DNA from: Rhyacophila brunnea
Taxonomy: Eukaryota; Arthropoda; Insecta; Trichoptera; Rhyacophilidae
NCBI GenBank assembly: GCA_022495005.1
Contig: JAGYXB010000361.1
Span: 124,001 to 188,000 of the forward strand
Direction: 5' to 3'
Length of the DNA: 64,000 nt
Position 1 is the stretch's first letter. Each line of letters starts with the position of its first letter. The notes beneath the pieces are model-generated. The model worked only from the letters and a program-made list of their open reading frames with translations. It had not been told where the DNA came from and did not search any database. A program made the position numbers and the translations under genes. Positions 24,503 through 36,012 of the stretch are shown piece after piece.

Positions 24503-26090
24503 GTTATAAATGGGTAATCGCCTGCAACGGAAAAATCCCACCTGGGGCCGTAGTTGGAGGACACGACGGCGAGCAGCTATATATCGGTAGATCCAGCCAC
24601 AATGGCGCTTTGACTCCGGGAAAAGTTCACCCGTCCCATGGAGTATGCTATATTTCATGGGATGGTACCGAGCACCATAAAGAGGAATACGAGGTTTGTA
24701 TTATTTTCCCTTTTAGCCCCGTCGCACATAGAAACTAGGCTTGACTGCACCACGTCGAATTTGTCGATGTGATTTTGTTGTCGTTCACAAAACACAATGT
24801 AACTTAATGCACTGCCGCTTAGGTTCGGTGCGACATTTTTGGGAGAAAAAAATATATGCTCTTCGTGTGTAATAAATTTTGCTTGGCACGGGTCGCAGGT
24901 AGAATAGAAAAATGTAGCATCGGAGCATGTGCAGAACTGCTTATTCATCAGCCCACATGGTCTCCTCTGTGTGCGCCAGAAGAGAGTTGCAGCATTGCCA
25001 TTAATTTATGACCATATCTCAGTCGAGACGATTTTTTATGTGCGACCTGGCTAAAGTTTATAATTTTTCCTTTGGTGTCGTCAATTTCACTCCTTTTTCA
25101 TGTTAATAGGTTGATTGTCATTATGAAAGCTTTAAAACTGTCACCTCATCGTAGGTCAAGGAACTCAGAAATAATAGGAACTGAAATACCTAACGGGTAA
25201 GGAGAAGCAGGCAACCGATCTTGAGTAAGAAAGAAGCCGGGATACATTTAAACATGTGTCAAGAATACGTCATACGTCGAATACTGACAACTGCTCTCGG
25301 TTTATGCATTGACGCTCATTTAATATTGGTGTGTTATACACACTATTGCACGTCTATAATACGTGGTTCATTTTCGTAGGACACTCACACATTCAAAACC
25401 CTGCTTTAAAATTTACTGTATTGGTATTATGGCCTATCTGAATTCTATTTATTATCTGTTCTGTGGTCTAACCACTACTGGTGGCGTGTGGTGGGCCAGG
25501 AGGGTAAACAAACTAAATACAAAAAGGCTTCCAGGAAAAGTGTATTCTGCATATTATTTATTCATTTGATTTTTTGCATGCCTCCACATCTTACATTTCA
25601 GATTTTTGGGTTCTAATGTTTGTCCATATTGTTCTGCGCGACTAGGGCAGAAAATGCCCCCCTCTCCTCTTAGTGTACAGTGTGTAGGTTAGCAAATGAT
25701 AAAGCAAATATCGCCCTGATGATGGTTGACCTCCATTATGGGGTGGCACCATAAGAAAAATAAGAAAATCTTTAATGAAATGTTAATCTTTGGAGCTGTA
25801 ATAATGTTTACTCATACTTAATAATTATTGCAGATTACTAATGCACATTAATCATTCGTTAGGTCCTTTGTGACTGCGATGTCAAATGGGTTAAAACAAG
25901 TGGATCAAACGTTCCCCGTGGTGTGTTACCAGCTGGACACTCAGAATTTGGAGAGAACCTGTATATTGGTCGTGTCCAGTACAAACGGTCGTTGACCGTC
26001 GGCAAGGTCCAGCCATCCCACGGTCGCTGCTACATCGCCTATGGAGGCCTCGAGCTCGGATTCGAGGATTACGAAATCCTGACTTGCTAA
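24503..26090 (+). CDS. DM9-repeat (DUF3421) protein, exons 24503-24693 and 25863-26090
   Basis: The one clear host gene. Exon A follows an acceptor (TTGGTAG, 24496-24502) and encodes YKWVIACNGKIPPGAVVGG ... LYIGRSSHNGALTPGKVHPS HGVCYISW ... EEYE, the first DM9 repeat. Its donor GAG|GTTTGT is at 24693/24694. Exon B follows the acceptor CGTTAG (25862) and reads VLCDCDVKWVKTSGSNVPRG ... GENLYIGRVQYKRSLTVGKV QPSHGRCYIAYGG to the stop at 26090, the second repeat. Together they give about 139 residues, close to the size of a complete two-repeat DM9 protein. Only a very short first coding exon (start codon plus a codon ending in phase 1) is missing, and I could not locate it. No signal peptide is seen. 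DM9 proteins include oyster mannose-binding lectins and a mosquito Plasmodium-responsive salivary protein, so a carbohydrate-binding or immune role is plausible but inferred. The 1.17-kb intron shows no recognisable TE. Confidence 0.9.
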
Positions 26091-26286
26091 CAATTTTAGA
26101 TAAAATTCCATCAGGGGGATCGAGTGTGCGGTCATCAAACATGCCCTCTTGAATCTAATCGAAAATTTTGCATTTATTTTGTTTGCCTTTTAATACATTA
26201 TTTTTTTATCCTAAGATGAACATTTATTATTATTTTATGTATCCAATACTTAAATATACACAATACTTTAGAATATACGAACATAA

Positions 26287-26314
26287 AATAAACTAGTAAT
26301 CATTTTAAAATAAA
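26287..26314 (+). promoter_or_regulatory. Candidate polyadenylation signals of the DM9 gene
   Basis: AATAAA occurs at 26287-26292 and 26309-26314, about 200 bases after the DM9 stop codon. Given the AT-rich context these are candidates only. Confidence 0.45.
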
Positions 26315-28560
26315 CTATCTTGTGTTTTACTACCTAATCAAATACTTAATGAAATATTTTCAAATATAAACATAAGATTAGGTGCTGAATAGTTTTTGTT
26401 GTCTATGTGCAAGAGTAATTCAAATTACATATTCAGTATGTTCCAACAAACCAAATCCAACCGGAAGGTTGGATCTCTGACGAAATGTTTTCAGGAAATT
26501 TTTGAAAAAGTTGGATCTTTGACGAAATGTCAGAATATTTTCAGGTAGGTACGCGATTTTTATCATCTCAATTTTTCGTAATCCTAAAATATTATAATGT
26601 TCATAGGTAACGCAATATGTCGATAAAATGATAGATCAGAACGAAATATCAAATGGATGTCATTTTTAGGTTGGGTCATTCATATCTGGAAATTTATGTT
26701 CGACAGATCGTCAGAAGTGGTTTGACGTTTCAAATCAAACGACTTTTGACGGTCAAAGAATGGTCAGATGCTTGCGGGAACAGTGAACCAAACTTACCAA
26801 ACGTCAAATCTCAAACTCACTGACTGCGCATGCGCATCCCATTTGTCAACCGTCGGAATCGTTTGCTGGAACGGACTTAAATAGCATCTTTTACTAATAA
26901 TAGTAATAATAAAATTTTATTATGAAGTTTACATAATTATAATATAGCAGGTACCTTTTCAAGTGCAAATTAATTTGTATCCTTGTGATTGTAAAATTTA
27001 ATAAAAATGTATCGTTTTCTACTGGGTATTATTTATTTTCAATTAAATAATATAATTTTACAAACTTCTATATACTATTACCAACTATGTTTATGTAAAC
27101 TAACTACAATATTAATTGAATTATTAGTGTTTCCTGAATCGGGGACTATTTCATAATCCGTCTGCTGCTGTGCTCTCCCTCAAAATTCCACGCCTGTGGT
27201 TTATATAGTTGGTTTATCATGATGAAGAATTCACGGATAAAAATAAATCCAGACAAAGGCTCTGCAGTAACTTTCACAAAAAGATCAGGCACGGCACTGA
27301 TTTTCCAAAAGTTAGCTTTAGACGAACATCTAACTCTAACATTTATTTAACATCTGGATATCATAAAGCGCAAAGTTCAAGTCACGAACGACTAGGCCCT
27401 ATGATAGGAAGAAAAAGCAAGCTTGCCCTTAGAACTGTGATTGCACGTCCATTATGAACAGCTATCGAAATGGAAAATTTGACGAACCGGAGTCCTCGAT
27501 ATTTTTTTAAATGTTTACAAAAATTAGAGTGTTAGATTTTTTATTATTATATGCCTACCTAACGATCAGAATATTTTTTCACGATATCGATAATCTTGTA
27601 GATTTCATGAACGGAAGCTGCGCTCCGGTGCGCCCCGGTCATTTCGAGCTCTGGGCAGAATAAAGTAATGTAGCAAGAAAAAAGCAAAAACATATTATAC
27701 ATAAACTATTAACAAAATGCGGCACCCTTGTGAAAATATTCCCGGTATGATAAACCACCATAACAATATGTATATTATATATTCCAATACAACAGTAGTA
27801 GCTATTGCTGCCAGGATCGCTTGTGGTTCGATTATTTTTTAATTAACTTGTCAATACTTTTTAATGAAGCGACCGCATCGTCTGCTTCATGGAAAACTAC
27901 CACTGTTCTCAAAAGTTATAATATTTGTATTCGCCCCTATGTAACGCATGACCAGCCTACACCTACGGGACATCACTGCCTAAGTACCATTTTTGTATGA
28001 AAGAAGGAAATACTAAGCTGATACTTTTCGTGAAAAATATGGGTGACATAGATCCATCTATATACAAAAAAAAATCTTCAACATCTTTGGTTAAACCTCA
28101 TCTGTTTATACTCGTAATACCTAAATAATACGTAATTATCTATGTTTAAATGTAGCAGCAAATGTGGTGGTTGCAATACTACTACTGTTACACTATGAAA
28201 TAATTTGATATTGAAATTATTGATAAAATTTTGAATGTAATGTAATATGTAAAATGTGGATTGTCTATTTACCGGGTAGGTACCTACTTGTTAACCGATC
28301 AAGTTGTAAAAAACTGTTATCACAATCGTTATTTTCATACATCAAACCATGACCGTCTATATTATTTAGTCAGGTGGCAGCAATGAATTGCGAGTTCCGA
28401 TGGTAGTACTAGTTATTGCCTATGAATTTCGAATGCGGAGTGGCTCGCTGTAAATGAAGAATTTTCATTGTATATTTCGTTAAAATTAATGAATAAATAA
28501 ATTTATTTTAATAATATGAAACCATCAAAATTTTCTACAAACAGTTTAAAACTTTATTTT
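26315..28560. other. No gene recognised; one MITE inside
   Basis: Holds the MITE at 27459-27653 and a short near-duplication at 26470-26530 (TTGGATCTCTGACGAAATG and TTGGATCTTTGACGAAATG). Otherwise only AT-rich sequence and short random frames. Confidence 0.4.
27459..27653. mobile_element. hAT-type MITE, family CAGCGCTCGAAATGG
   Basis: Left end CAGCTATCGAAATGG and right end CATTTCGAGCTCTG are inverted copies of the family termini. The inner GGAGCGCA-like motif is present (CTGCGCTCCGGTGCGCCCCG near the right end). The flanking octamers no longer match. Confidence 0.65.
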
Positions 28561-28564
28561 TTAG

Positions 28565-28741
28565 AATTAATAATAACCATGTCCTTGCTTTTTCGTACAA
28601 GGTGGTTGTTAGTAATTTTGGACAATCACAAACAACCAGGCTTTGAGAAAATCACATAAATATTGTGTCCTCACCGGGCATCGAACCCAGAACTCTCGGG
28701 CGGAAGGCCAGTGCCTTATCCACTGCACCACGAGAGCCGCC
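28565..28741 (-). mobile_element. tRNA-derived SINE with an R1-like LINE tail
   Basis: Read on the minus strand from 28741: a tRNA-like head with A box (TGGTGCAGTGGATAAGGCAC) and B box (GGTTCGATGCC), then an unrelated body. The tail at 28609-28572 (ACGAAAAAGCAAGGACATGG) matches, at about 35 of 37 positions, the 3' UTR end of the R1-clade LINE at 33688-33724. The RNA polymerase III promoter boxes are intact. SINEs commonly borrow the tail of the LINE that mobilises them; partnership with this LINE is inferred from the match. Confidence 0.85.
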
Positions 28742-30019
28742 TAGTATCGAATTATTAACACTTATTGTAACAATTTTAAGTTTCATCATATTTAATAATG
28801 TTTTTAAATAATATTATTTCATCCTCATCAATACAGGGTTATAGAATATGAATTATTATAAAAATAAAACCAATATTTTATTCGTCAATAATAATTTTAT
28901 TATTTTCGTAATAGTATTATCTGTCTTAGTATGTAAAGTGCGAGGCACATGTCATGGTGCATGTCGCCTACCGTCACGCTGTCGCGTCGAAACTTTAGTC
29001 TATGGTTTCGTAATTTTGCAGAATATTTTGAATGTGCATCATAGAATGACACTGATGAACAGTGCTTACTATAATGTATTAGTAATTTGAATTATTATTA
29101 TTTATTCATGCTAATTTCAATTCATTCAACAGTTTCTACGTGTGCGTACGTACGTTAAAATACTTGCGGCATGACATCCAAAGATAATATTTTGAAATGA
29201 GCCAAACCTGCAGACCATAGATAATAGACAACATTTTTATCGAAAATACATAGTGCCAATCGCTAAAAACAAAAAATTGTGATTTTGACATGACATTCGA
29301 AAAGTGTAGGCATGTGGAATATGATAAAAACGCTCAAAACCTCATGCAGGTGTCGATGCAGTGCAGTTCAACGTGAGGTGACCTCATTGTTATTTTAGTG
29401 ATTACGGCAGATTTTGCCAACTGACAATGTTCGTTTAAAGGTTCAAAATGTGCTCCGGGATGGGAGCCTGATAGGAAGTCTGATGACATATTTTTAAACA
29501 CCAAGAACAACGACATTACACACTTTTTCCCCGTAGCGGCAGCCCGTGACAGTAGACGACATGCACCTCAATTTGTGTTGCGCTTAAGTTTCACTGGAAA
29601 AACTAGTGCCCGCCATTCTATTTTATCTTTCAAATAAATGAGCTTATGATAAAAAATAATCCCCTATATAGATTCTATATATACTATATATATAGAACCC
29701 CTGGATTAAATACTAATTGTGTTATTTGTTTTGGATATCCTTCTACCAACTTTTGGTTATAATGTAAAATAAATATTGTTTATAAATAATTTTAAAAAAA
29801 TCTGATTTTCTGAAAATATATTTTTTTGCATTTCCTTTTTTAAAAAGTAGTATTTTTCGCATTTGGGGTTGTTGTTGAGGATTATTGCTGTTTATATTTT
29901 TTTATTTTTCGGAATTCCGGCCTTCGGGATTTAAGCCATTCGGGATTTCGACCCAAAGCCAAATATAAATTACATAATTCCGTACATGTCTCATTTGTGT
30001 TTTTTAATGTTTTGGGAAA
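28742..30019. other. No gene recognised
   Basis: An 80-codon ATG frame at 28848-29090 has a hydrophobic stretch (NNFIIFVIVLSVLVCKVRG) followed by a few cysteines, but no family resemblance. An AT hairpin lies near 29665-29695. TTCGGGATTTAAG near 29930 recurs at 7900. Confidence 0.35.
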
Positions 30020-30585
30020 GCACTGTACCTACTGTGCCATGGCCCCCACATCCTGAAGCGGGCCCCCTATCTATCGTTAACGTTAAAGGCAGTATGATTT
30101 TCTATAGTATCTAGTATTCCCCAGGTGGTTTCCACGGAACCTTAGGGTTAAGTATATTTCGTGTATTTTAAGCGATTTTTAAATAAATCCAGTTGATTTA
30201 TTGAGTTGTCGACACTCAGCATAACATTATGAAGCACTGATCGTGACCTACTTTTGTGGTAACCAAGTAACATCCAACCCTTCGCCATATTGGATAAAAA
30301 GCAATTTTATAAGTCAGAAAACACATTTAAATTAAGGAATTATAAAATAAAATTCTAACGTGAATTATCATTTAATTATAATAATCATCATATCACACAG
30401 CCACACATTTTAAAATGTTAATGTAAGCATTAAGGATACAGGCGATTTTTTTTACTATTAGAGAAAAATTATGGTATGTTTTTTCACTTAACTGGACCCG
30501 CCACGCCGGACCCCCAGGCTAGAGCCCTGTCAGCCCCTCCTTTGTGGGTGCCATGACTGTGGTAACTGGCTTACACTACTGGATG
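30020..30585 (+). repeat. GC-rich dispersed repeat, copy 3
   Basis: Shares with 5960-6395 the opening CCCCACATCCTGAAGCGGGC, the middle ATTAAAGGCAGT-like block, the ACAGGCGA plus T-run block, and the end CAGGCTAGAGCCCTGTCAG. It ends near CTTACACTACTG. No target duplication could be matched. Confidence 0.65.
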
Positions 30586-31149
30586 TGGCAGCAGTTTTGA
30601 ATCAAGATCCGCTTTATTACTTTAGGCCGCAAAACCAAGAGACACTATGAGAGCTGATAGTCCGCAAATATTGCATGCGCGTTATGTTAATAATGCAAAT
30701 TATGGGACAGGCGTACATACATATTGAAAGTATGATTGTCTTTAACGTGTTTAAGTTTATCACATATTTTTCTACACTCAAGATCTGTACCATGTTATAC
30801 CACAGCCGATAGGGTAACCAGTTCCCATTAATGTTGTGTTCCCTGTCTGCAACACACAATACTTTGTCGGTGAGTGGATAGTATTATGCATTTGAAGACC
30901 ATGTAAAATATTAAAGTTTGTTTATTATAATTATACGAGATATGTTGCAGGACGAAGCCCTAAATCAAAATGATGCGGGTTCGATTCACGCCCAACACAA
31001 ATCTTTTTAAAGATTATTTCTAATAAGTATATTTCAGAGGTGTTTTCTAATTATGTATGTTCAATAACAAATATTACATTCTATTGTGAATTTATCGTTG
31101 AATAAAAAATATTATGAAAGTATATAAATTATTACGGACTTTTAATTAT

Positions 31150-31411
31150 ATTCTACTTTTTTTCAAATTCAAATTTATTTATTCAACATTTATAGTGAAC
31201 TTTACAAATTAAAATTTTTAGACGTTCACAACATGACGTTTCAAAACAAAGAAGTAGATATGCAGTATTAGAAAATCAGTATAAATGGTAAATACAATAA
31301 TTAAAAAATAGATAGTTACAAAGAAGTATTTACACCAATTGAGCTAAGTTGACCATATTTCAAGAATTTATAAAACAACACATATCTATACTCATTTTAA
31401 ACGCATCTTGA
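31150..31411 (-). repeat. Jockey/CR1-type LINE 3' UTR fragment
   Basis: Matches the 3' UTR at 12190-12430 (TAGACGTTCACAACATGA, TTCAAGAATTTATAAAACAA, ATCTATACTCATT). It abuts the R1 LINE exactly where that LINE is truncated, so the R1 copy probably inserted next to or into it. Confidence 0.7.
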
Positions 31412-33735
31412 ATTGAAAGAATCACTTATGGCAATTTCCTTAGACATTCAAGGTGCATTTGATAATGCATGGTGGCCACACATAAAAAACGCCCTTGCAA
31501 TCAAGTCAACACCACCTAACTTGTACAGTGTTCAACAGTTATCTACAAGATAGAGAAGTAAAACTTAAGTATGCAGGCAAAGACTAAACCCAAGGTTGCA
31601 TCCAAGGCTCAACTTGTGGCCCAACACTATGGAATATCGCTTTAGTTAGACAGTCTATTAACAATACTCTTACCCCACAATATACACACACACAAGCCTT
31701 TGCTGAAGATGTGTTAATATTGATAGCAGCAAAAGACACCGGCGAACTGGAATTAAAAAGCAATAGCGTGCTTCAAAAGGTAAACTCGTGGGGAGAGATG
31801 CAAAACTAACTTTCTCAGATCTCAAGACGAATGTAATGTTTACCAATAACATGAAAATACGGACACCAGAAATCCAGTGGAAAGGAAAACCGAAAGAGTT
31901 GGTTGATTCTTATCATAAAATTAGACAGGCACATCAATTGGGCGAAACACATCGTCACTCTACATATTATGTAATAAAGCAGCTCAAATGGGAAAATTCT
32001 TTTTAAAAACAGCTAGAGCCGCTTGAGGGGCATCTCTTGAAGTCTTAAAAATTATATATCGCAGAGCTGTGGAGCCAACCTTAACACAATCGCTGCGTAC
32101 CTTGTGATTAATTTTTAATTATCACATTTAAATAACATGCTAATTGGATCGATCGGCCGCTTAATGAGCGTATCGCGTATACGCGGCATCGGTCTGGAAT
32201 AAAGCATCTCACAGAAAATTATTCAATACATAATTAATATATATAATAATTAATATATGTAATAATTAATATATATATACTTATAATAATATATAACAAT
32301 TAATTAATAAATAATTAATATCAATTTGCAAAGGATATCGCACAATATCACTGACGTCAGCACAAATCCTGGCAGGCATGGTGCCAATAGATATAAAAAT
32401 AGAAGAACTTCCACGGATATACCAAGTTAAAACAAGTCACATACATCCCCGACACTTACCTACATACAGAACGTACGAAAACAAAATATACACCAACCTC
32501 CACATCCTGGTCGCAAACATCTATAAAATATAGAACACATAGGAACAGTTTTTTTTTCTAGATGCCTTTATGGATACCTCGCATTTGCTATCAAGGTTTA
32601 TTTAAGGAATTTGGCACGCAAGCTACTCTACTTGATTCTAGTCAAATGAAAATTGTGCCGGCTGAGAGAATATGCTTTATTGAAAACTATTCTTCTACCC
32701 GCATCGGGGATTGCTAATTTGAATTCGGCCAGGGCCTAACAGTTGACGAAGACACTTAAACAAAATACCAGATCACAGGATTGGAGATCTACACAGATGG
32801 CAGTCTAATCGATGGCAAAGTAAGGGCAGCTTTTGTAGGCTACGAAAATGAAACATTAATAACCCCCCGAAAATTTAAGCTCGAAAGGTACTGCACTGTT
32901 TTCCAACCAGAATATTGGCTACCAGAGAATTTCTCGAGTGGACACTGAAAAGATTAAAGTTCCACAGACAACTATGTCAACATATTTTCAGATAGCCAAT
33001 CTAGTCTGGTAGCCCTCCAAAAACCCATCATCCACACACCCACTAGTAAGGGACATTTTAACACTATCAACACAACTTCAAATGATAGGAACAAACCCTA
33101 GATTCTTCTGGATAAGAAGTCACACAGGGATAGCTGGGAACGAGGAAGCTGATAAATATGCTAAACAAGTCACAACAGATAAAAGACCTTCAACCTACAC
33201 ACTTCCCCCTAAGTTACGCAAAACAAAAACTAAACGAAGACACAATAGAGCTATGGAACCACATATACACAACATATCAATAACGCAGTAATTAATTCCA
33301 AACATAAACTCTGCCATCACTCTTGCCAGGAACATAAAAATATCACACGAAATCACACAGATACTAACAGGCCACGGGCCAGTGCGAGACTATCTCAAAA
33401 GCTTTAAATTGAGGGACGATGACTGTTGTCTATGTAACGGCTATACATCTCAAACTGTGTGGCATGTCATTCACGACTGCCGTATACTAGAAAGGGAGCG
33501 ATGGACTCTCAGGACTCTACAAGTAAACAACTTAACCGTGAAATTTACCTCCAAAAACCCTACGAAATACTACAATAAAACAACACAAGAACAACTACAT
33601 AAAATATTTAATTCTGGCCATAAAGAAAATTAAAGATATAAATGGAGGAACATAATAATTAACTACACATCTATAACTAACCCTCCCAACCACATTGTAC
33701 GAAAAAGCAAGGGCATGGTTATTTATATAAAAAAA
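31412..33735 (+). pseudogene. R1-clade LINE, 5'-truncated: RT, RNase H, zinc knuckle, 3' UTR
   Basis: Starts in the middle of the reverse transcriptase: LMAISLDIQGAFDNAWWPHI, then TQGCIQGSTCGPTLWNIAL. The catalytic box reads QAFAEDVLILI, that is FAED instead of FADD. After a nested insertion (32106-32318) the RT thumb continues CKGYRTISLTSAQILAGMVP. RNase H follows from 32785 (EIYTDGSLIDGKVRAAF, then YVNIFSDSQSSLVALQ and FFWIRSHTGIAGNEEADKYA). A C-terminal Cys-rich knuckle, DDDCCLCNGY ... WHVIHDCR, lies at 33415-33485, and the 3' UTR ends near 33735. This domain order is that of R1-clade LINEs. Many stops and frameshifts, plus the altered catalytic box, show it is dead. Its tail is shared with the SINE at 28565. 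Confidence 0.85.
32106..32318. repeat. AT-rich insertion inside the R1 LINE
   Basis: Replaces about 35 residues of the RT thumb. Its left part (CATTTAAATAACATGCTAAT) matches 19273-19292 of the dispersed repeat. The rest is an imperfect AATTAATATATA array. No clean target duplication. Confidence 0.6.
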
Positions 33736-33796
33736 AACTGAGAGAGAAATAGATCATAATAATATCGTCTCATTTTATGAGTTATAAGTTTATATT

Positions 33797-35855
33797 TCGT
33801 CGCCTAAATGCGCGGAACTTGTAACTCCATATTGACTAACTTTTCAGGGGGAAGAAAAAACTGTTTTAAAATAAAACAGACAGGTTAAGGAAAATTTTGG
33901 AAAAACACCATTAGTATTTTAATGTTATAAATGCGTAAATCTGGTCATATTTATTAATAAAGAAGATAGAGGAGTTACATGGTTTGCTTTTGTTTTTTTG
34001 AGATTTGAGCTGGGAGTTACAATGTTTGAATTAAAATGAACAGTACCAAGTTTATTTACATTATGTTGGAAAATTAAATAAAATTGTATAAATAGGGGAA
34101 ATAAGCATTGCATAAATGAACGAAAATAGATTTACATAATTAAAGTGTATTTAAGTTAGCTTTCAAATGGAAGATTAGTATATTATATTAGTGATAATCG
34201 GCCTCCATACTTGCTTTCAACAGCTGAAGGTATTTGTACTTATTTTATTTTATTTTAAGCCTTTAAGCTTTCTTGATATAGTTGAGGGAGGCTGTCAAAG
34301 AATTTCGGTTGCATAATAGTAGGTGCTTTAATTTATTCATCACTAAAACGCAGTTTGAAATTAATATTTCCATTAATTCCATCCATTATATTGCAGTGCT
34401 CGAATATTAGTTACGACTGTCTCTTCTAGTTTTCCTCCTGGTCGTATGGATTTCTAAAATTTAACATTATTTTTTTTGAAAAAATGATGCTACTCGTATA
34501 AATGAATGTGACATGTATGGCTTAGGTTTTCCCTGGCTTCAATATTATTTAGCATGAACATATTTTTTTTTGATTTCTCAACCTCTTCAATTACTGAGCG
34601 CATCGATCAACCTCAATTTGAGTATGGTCCTTCTCCATTTTTTATTATACAGTGGTGATATTACGTGACATTGCAATATTTAATAAAGCATTAGCGAGTA
34701 CTACATATTTTTATGGTTTGTAGCTCCATTACTATACAGAATAATGGTTTTATAGTCGTCAGAAAGAGGTAGAAAAGAAGAATAAATTGACTTATTACAC
34801 TAGAAAGCTACTTTGTAGTAAGCCCACATTAGACTTCAATCCAAACACAGCAATGATCACCAATCGTTTTTGGTTGTAGAGGGTAAAATTATGAATGCCA
34901 AGTTTTGTTTTAAAATATGCGCTGGAAACATTAGATTTTGGATATAACAAGACACATTGTAACTCCATTATAAACAGATATTTTTCAGTAATTTTGTCAG
35001 ATCCTTTTCACTTCTGCCGTATTTTCTCTTTTCTTGCTGAACAAGGTGTACACAAGTCAATGTAAATTATTTGTTTTGTATGCCGCGCATACATCGCATT
35101 TATATATTTCTTACACTGAAATAGTTTTCAATTCAGGTATTCAAATTTCTGACTCAAACTCCCATAACTACTATGTTTAAAATGTTTATTGTCCCTAAGG
35201 TCAAAATCAGTGTTTCTAAACTATTTTACACTTGCGGACTACTGAAAATATCAGAGACGTTTTATGCACCGCTAACTCATAAAGAAAACATTATTTATAA
35301 TATAATAGCGTACGATCACAGTTGATTTTGTCACGTAAACCATTAATATATTTTAAGAACAAAAACACAATGCTCAAACACTTGCAGGTGCACAGGTTTT
35401 GAAGGATTTTATTGAAATTTTTAGCATAGGCATTTGGACGCCAAAAATTCGCGGACCACCAGAAACTTTCTGAGGACCACTGGTTGAGAAACACTGGTCG
35501 AAATTATATATTGGCATAATTAAATATACAACCAAACTTACTGCTTTCCACTTTCTTGGGCTATGGTTAATTAAATTTCATGTAAAGTAGAAATAATGGT
35601 TCAGCTTGACACCAGACAACACGCGTGGTCTTTTTTGTATGAGTTTACTGGAGTTGCAAGGTATGAAAACTGATAAATTACAGCGTCAGAGATACAAGAA
35701 ATGATAAATGTGATTTTGCTGCTGTAAATATTTTTTTGGAGTTACAATATAAAAACAGGTCGACGGAGAATTAAATTTACTATAAGATATATATGCATAC
35801 TTAACTCATTTTTGGCCAAAAGTGGAGTTACAAGTTCCGCGCATTTAGGCGACGA
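33797..35855. mobile_element. 2.06-kb DNA element with perfect 32-bp inverted termini
   Basis: The 32 bases at 33797-33828 (starting TCGTCGCCTAAATGCG) are repeated exactly, inverted, at 35824-35855. Near-copies of the motif GGAGTTACAA or its inverse recur inside (about 33970, 34014, 34728, 34962, 35736), possibly transposase-binding subterminal repeats. No transposase is recognised. A hAT MITE is nested at 35208-35496. Outside, a 15-16-bp direct repeat (TTTATGAGTTATAAG; TTTATGAGTTTATAAG) lies at 33774-33788 and 35856-35871, with 8 extra bases on the left. That is not a standard duplication length for known superfamilies. Confidence 0.75.
35208..35496. mobile_element. hAT-type MITE with 8-bp duplication
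   Basis: Ends CAGTGTTTCTAAAC and GTTGAGAAACACTG are inverted copies. Flanking octamers GTCAAAAT (35200-35207) and GTCGAAAT (35497-35504) agree at 7 of 8 positions. The inner GGACCACTGG and GCGGACCACC motifs are typical of Charlie/Zaphod-like hAT ends. It is nested inside the 33797-35855 element. Confidence 0.8.
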
Positions 35856-35899
35856 TTTATGAGTTTATAAGCATACGCAAGTCGTTTATTTTTGTAGTA

Positions 35900-36012
35900 T
35901 TGATAATGGTGTTACAACCGAAATAGCTATCGACTAAAAACACCTGTAGAGTTTATTATAATTAATAATATCATTTATAAAATGGAATTCTACCAAGTAA
36001 ATGCCGACCCGA
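35900..36012. repeat. Repeat shared with the palindrome at 44457-44660
   Basis: ATAATGGTGTTACAACCGAA, TAGCTATCGAC, CCTGTAGAGTTTA and AATGGAATTCTACCAAGTAA occur in the same order, inverted, at 44457-44576. It lies just outside the 2.06-kb element and shares its TGTTACAAC motif. Confidence 0.7.

Noticed and set aside
28848..29090. 80-residue ATG frame with a hydrophobic N-terminus, possibly a secreted peptide
   Set aside because: No splice or conservation evidence, AT-driven composition, and frames of this length occur by chance here.
30945..31000. B-box-like GGGTTCGATTCACGCCC, possible SINE or tRNA
   Set aside because: No A box at the right distance and no cloverleaf.
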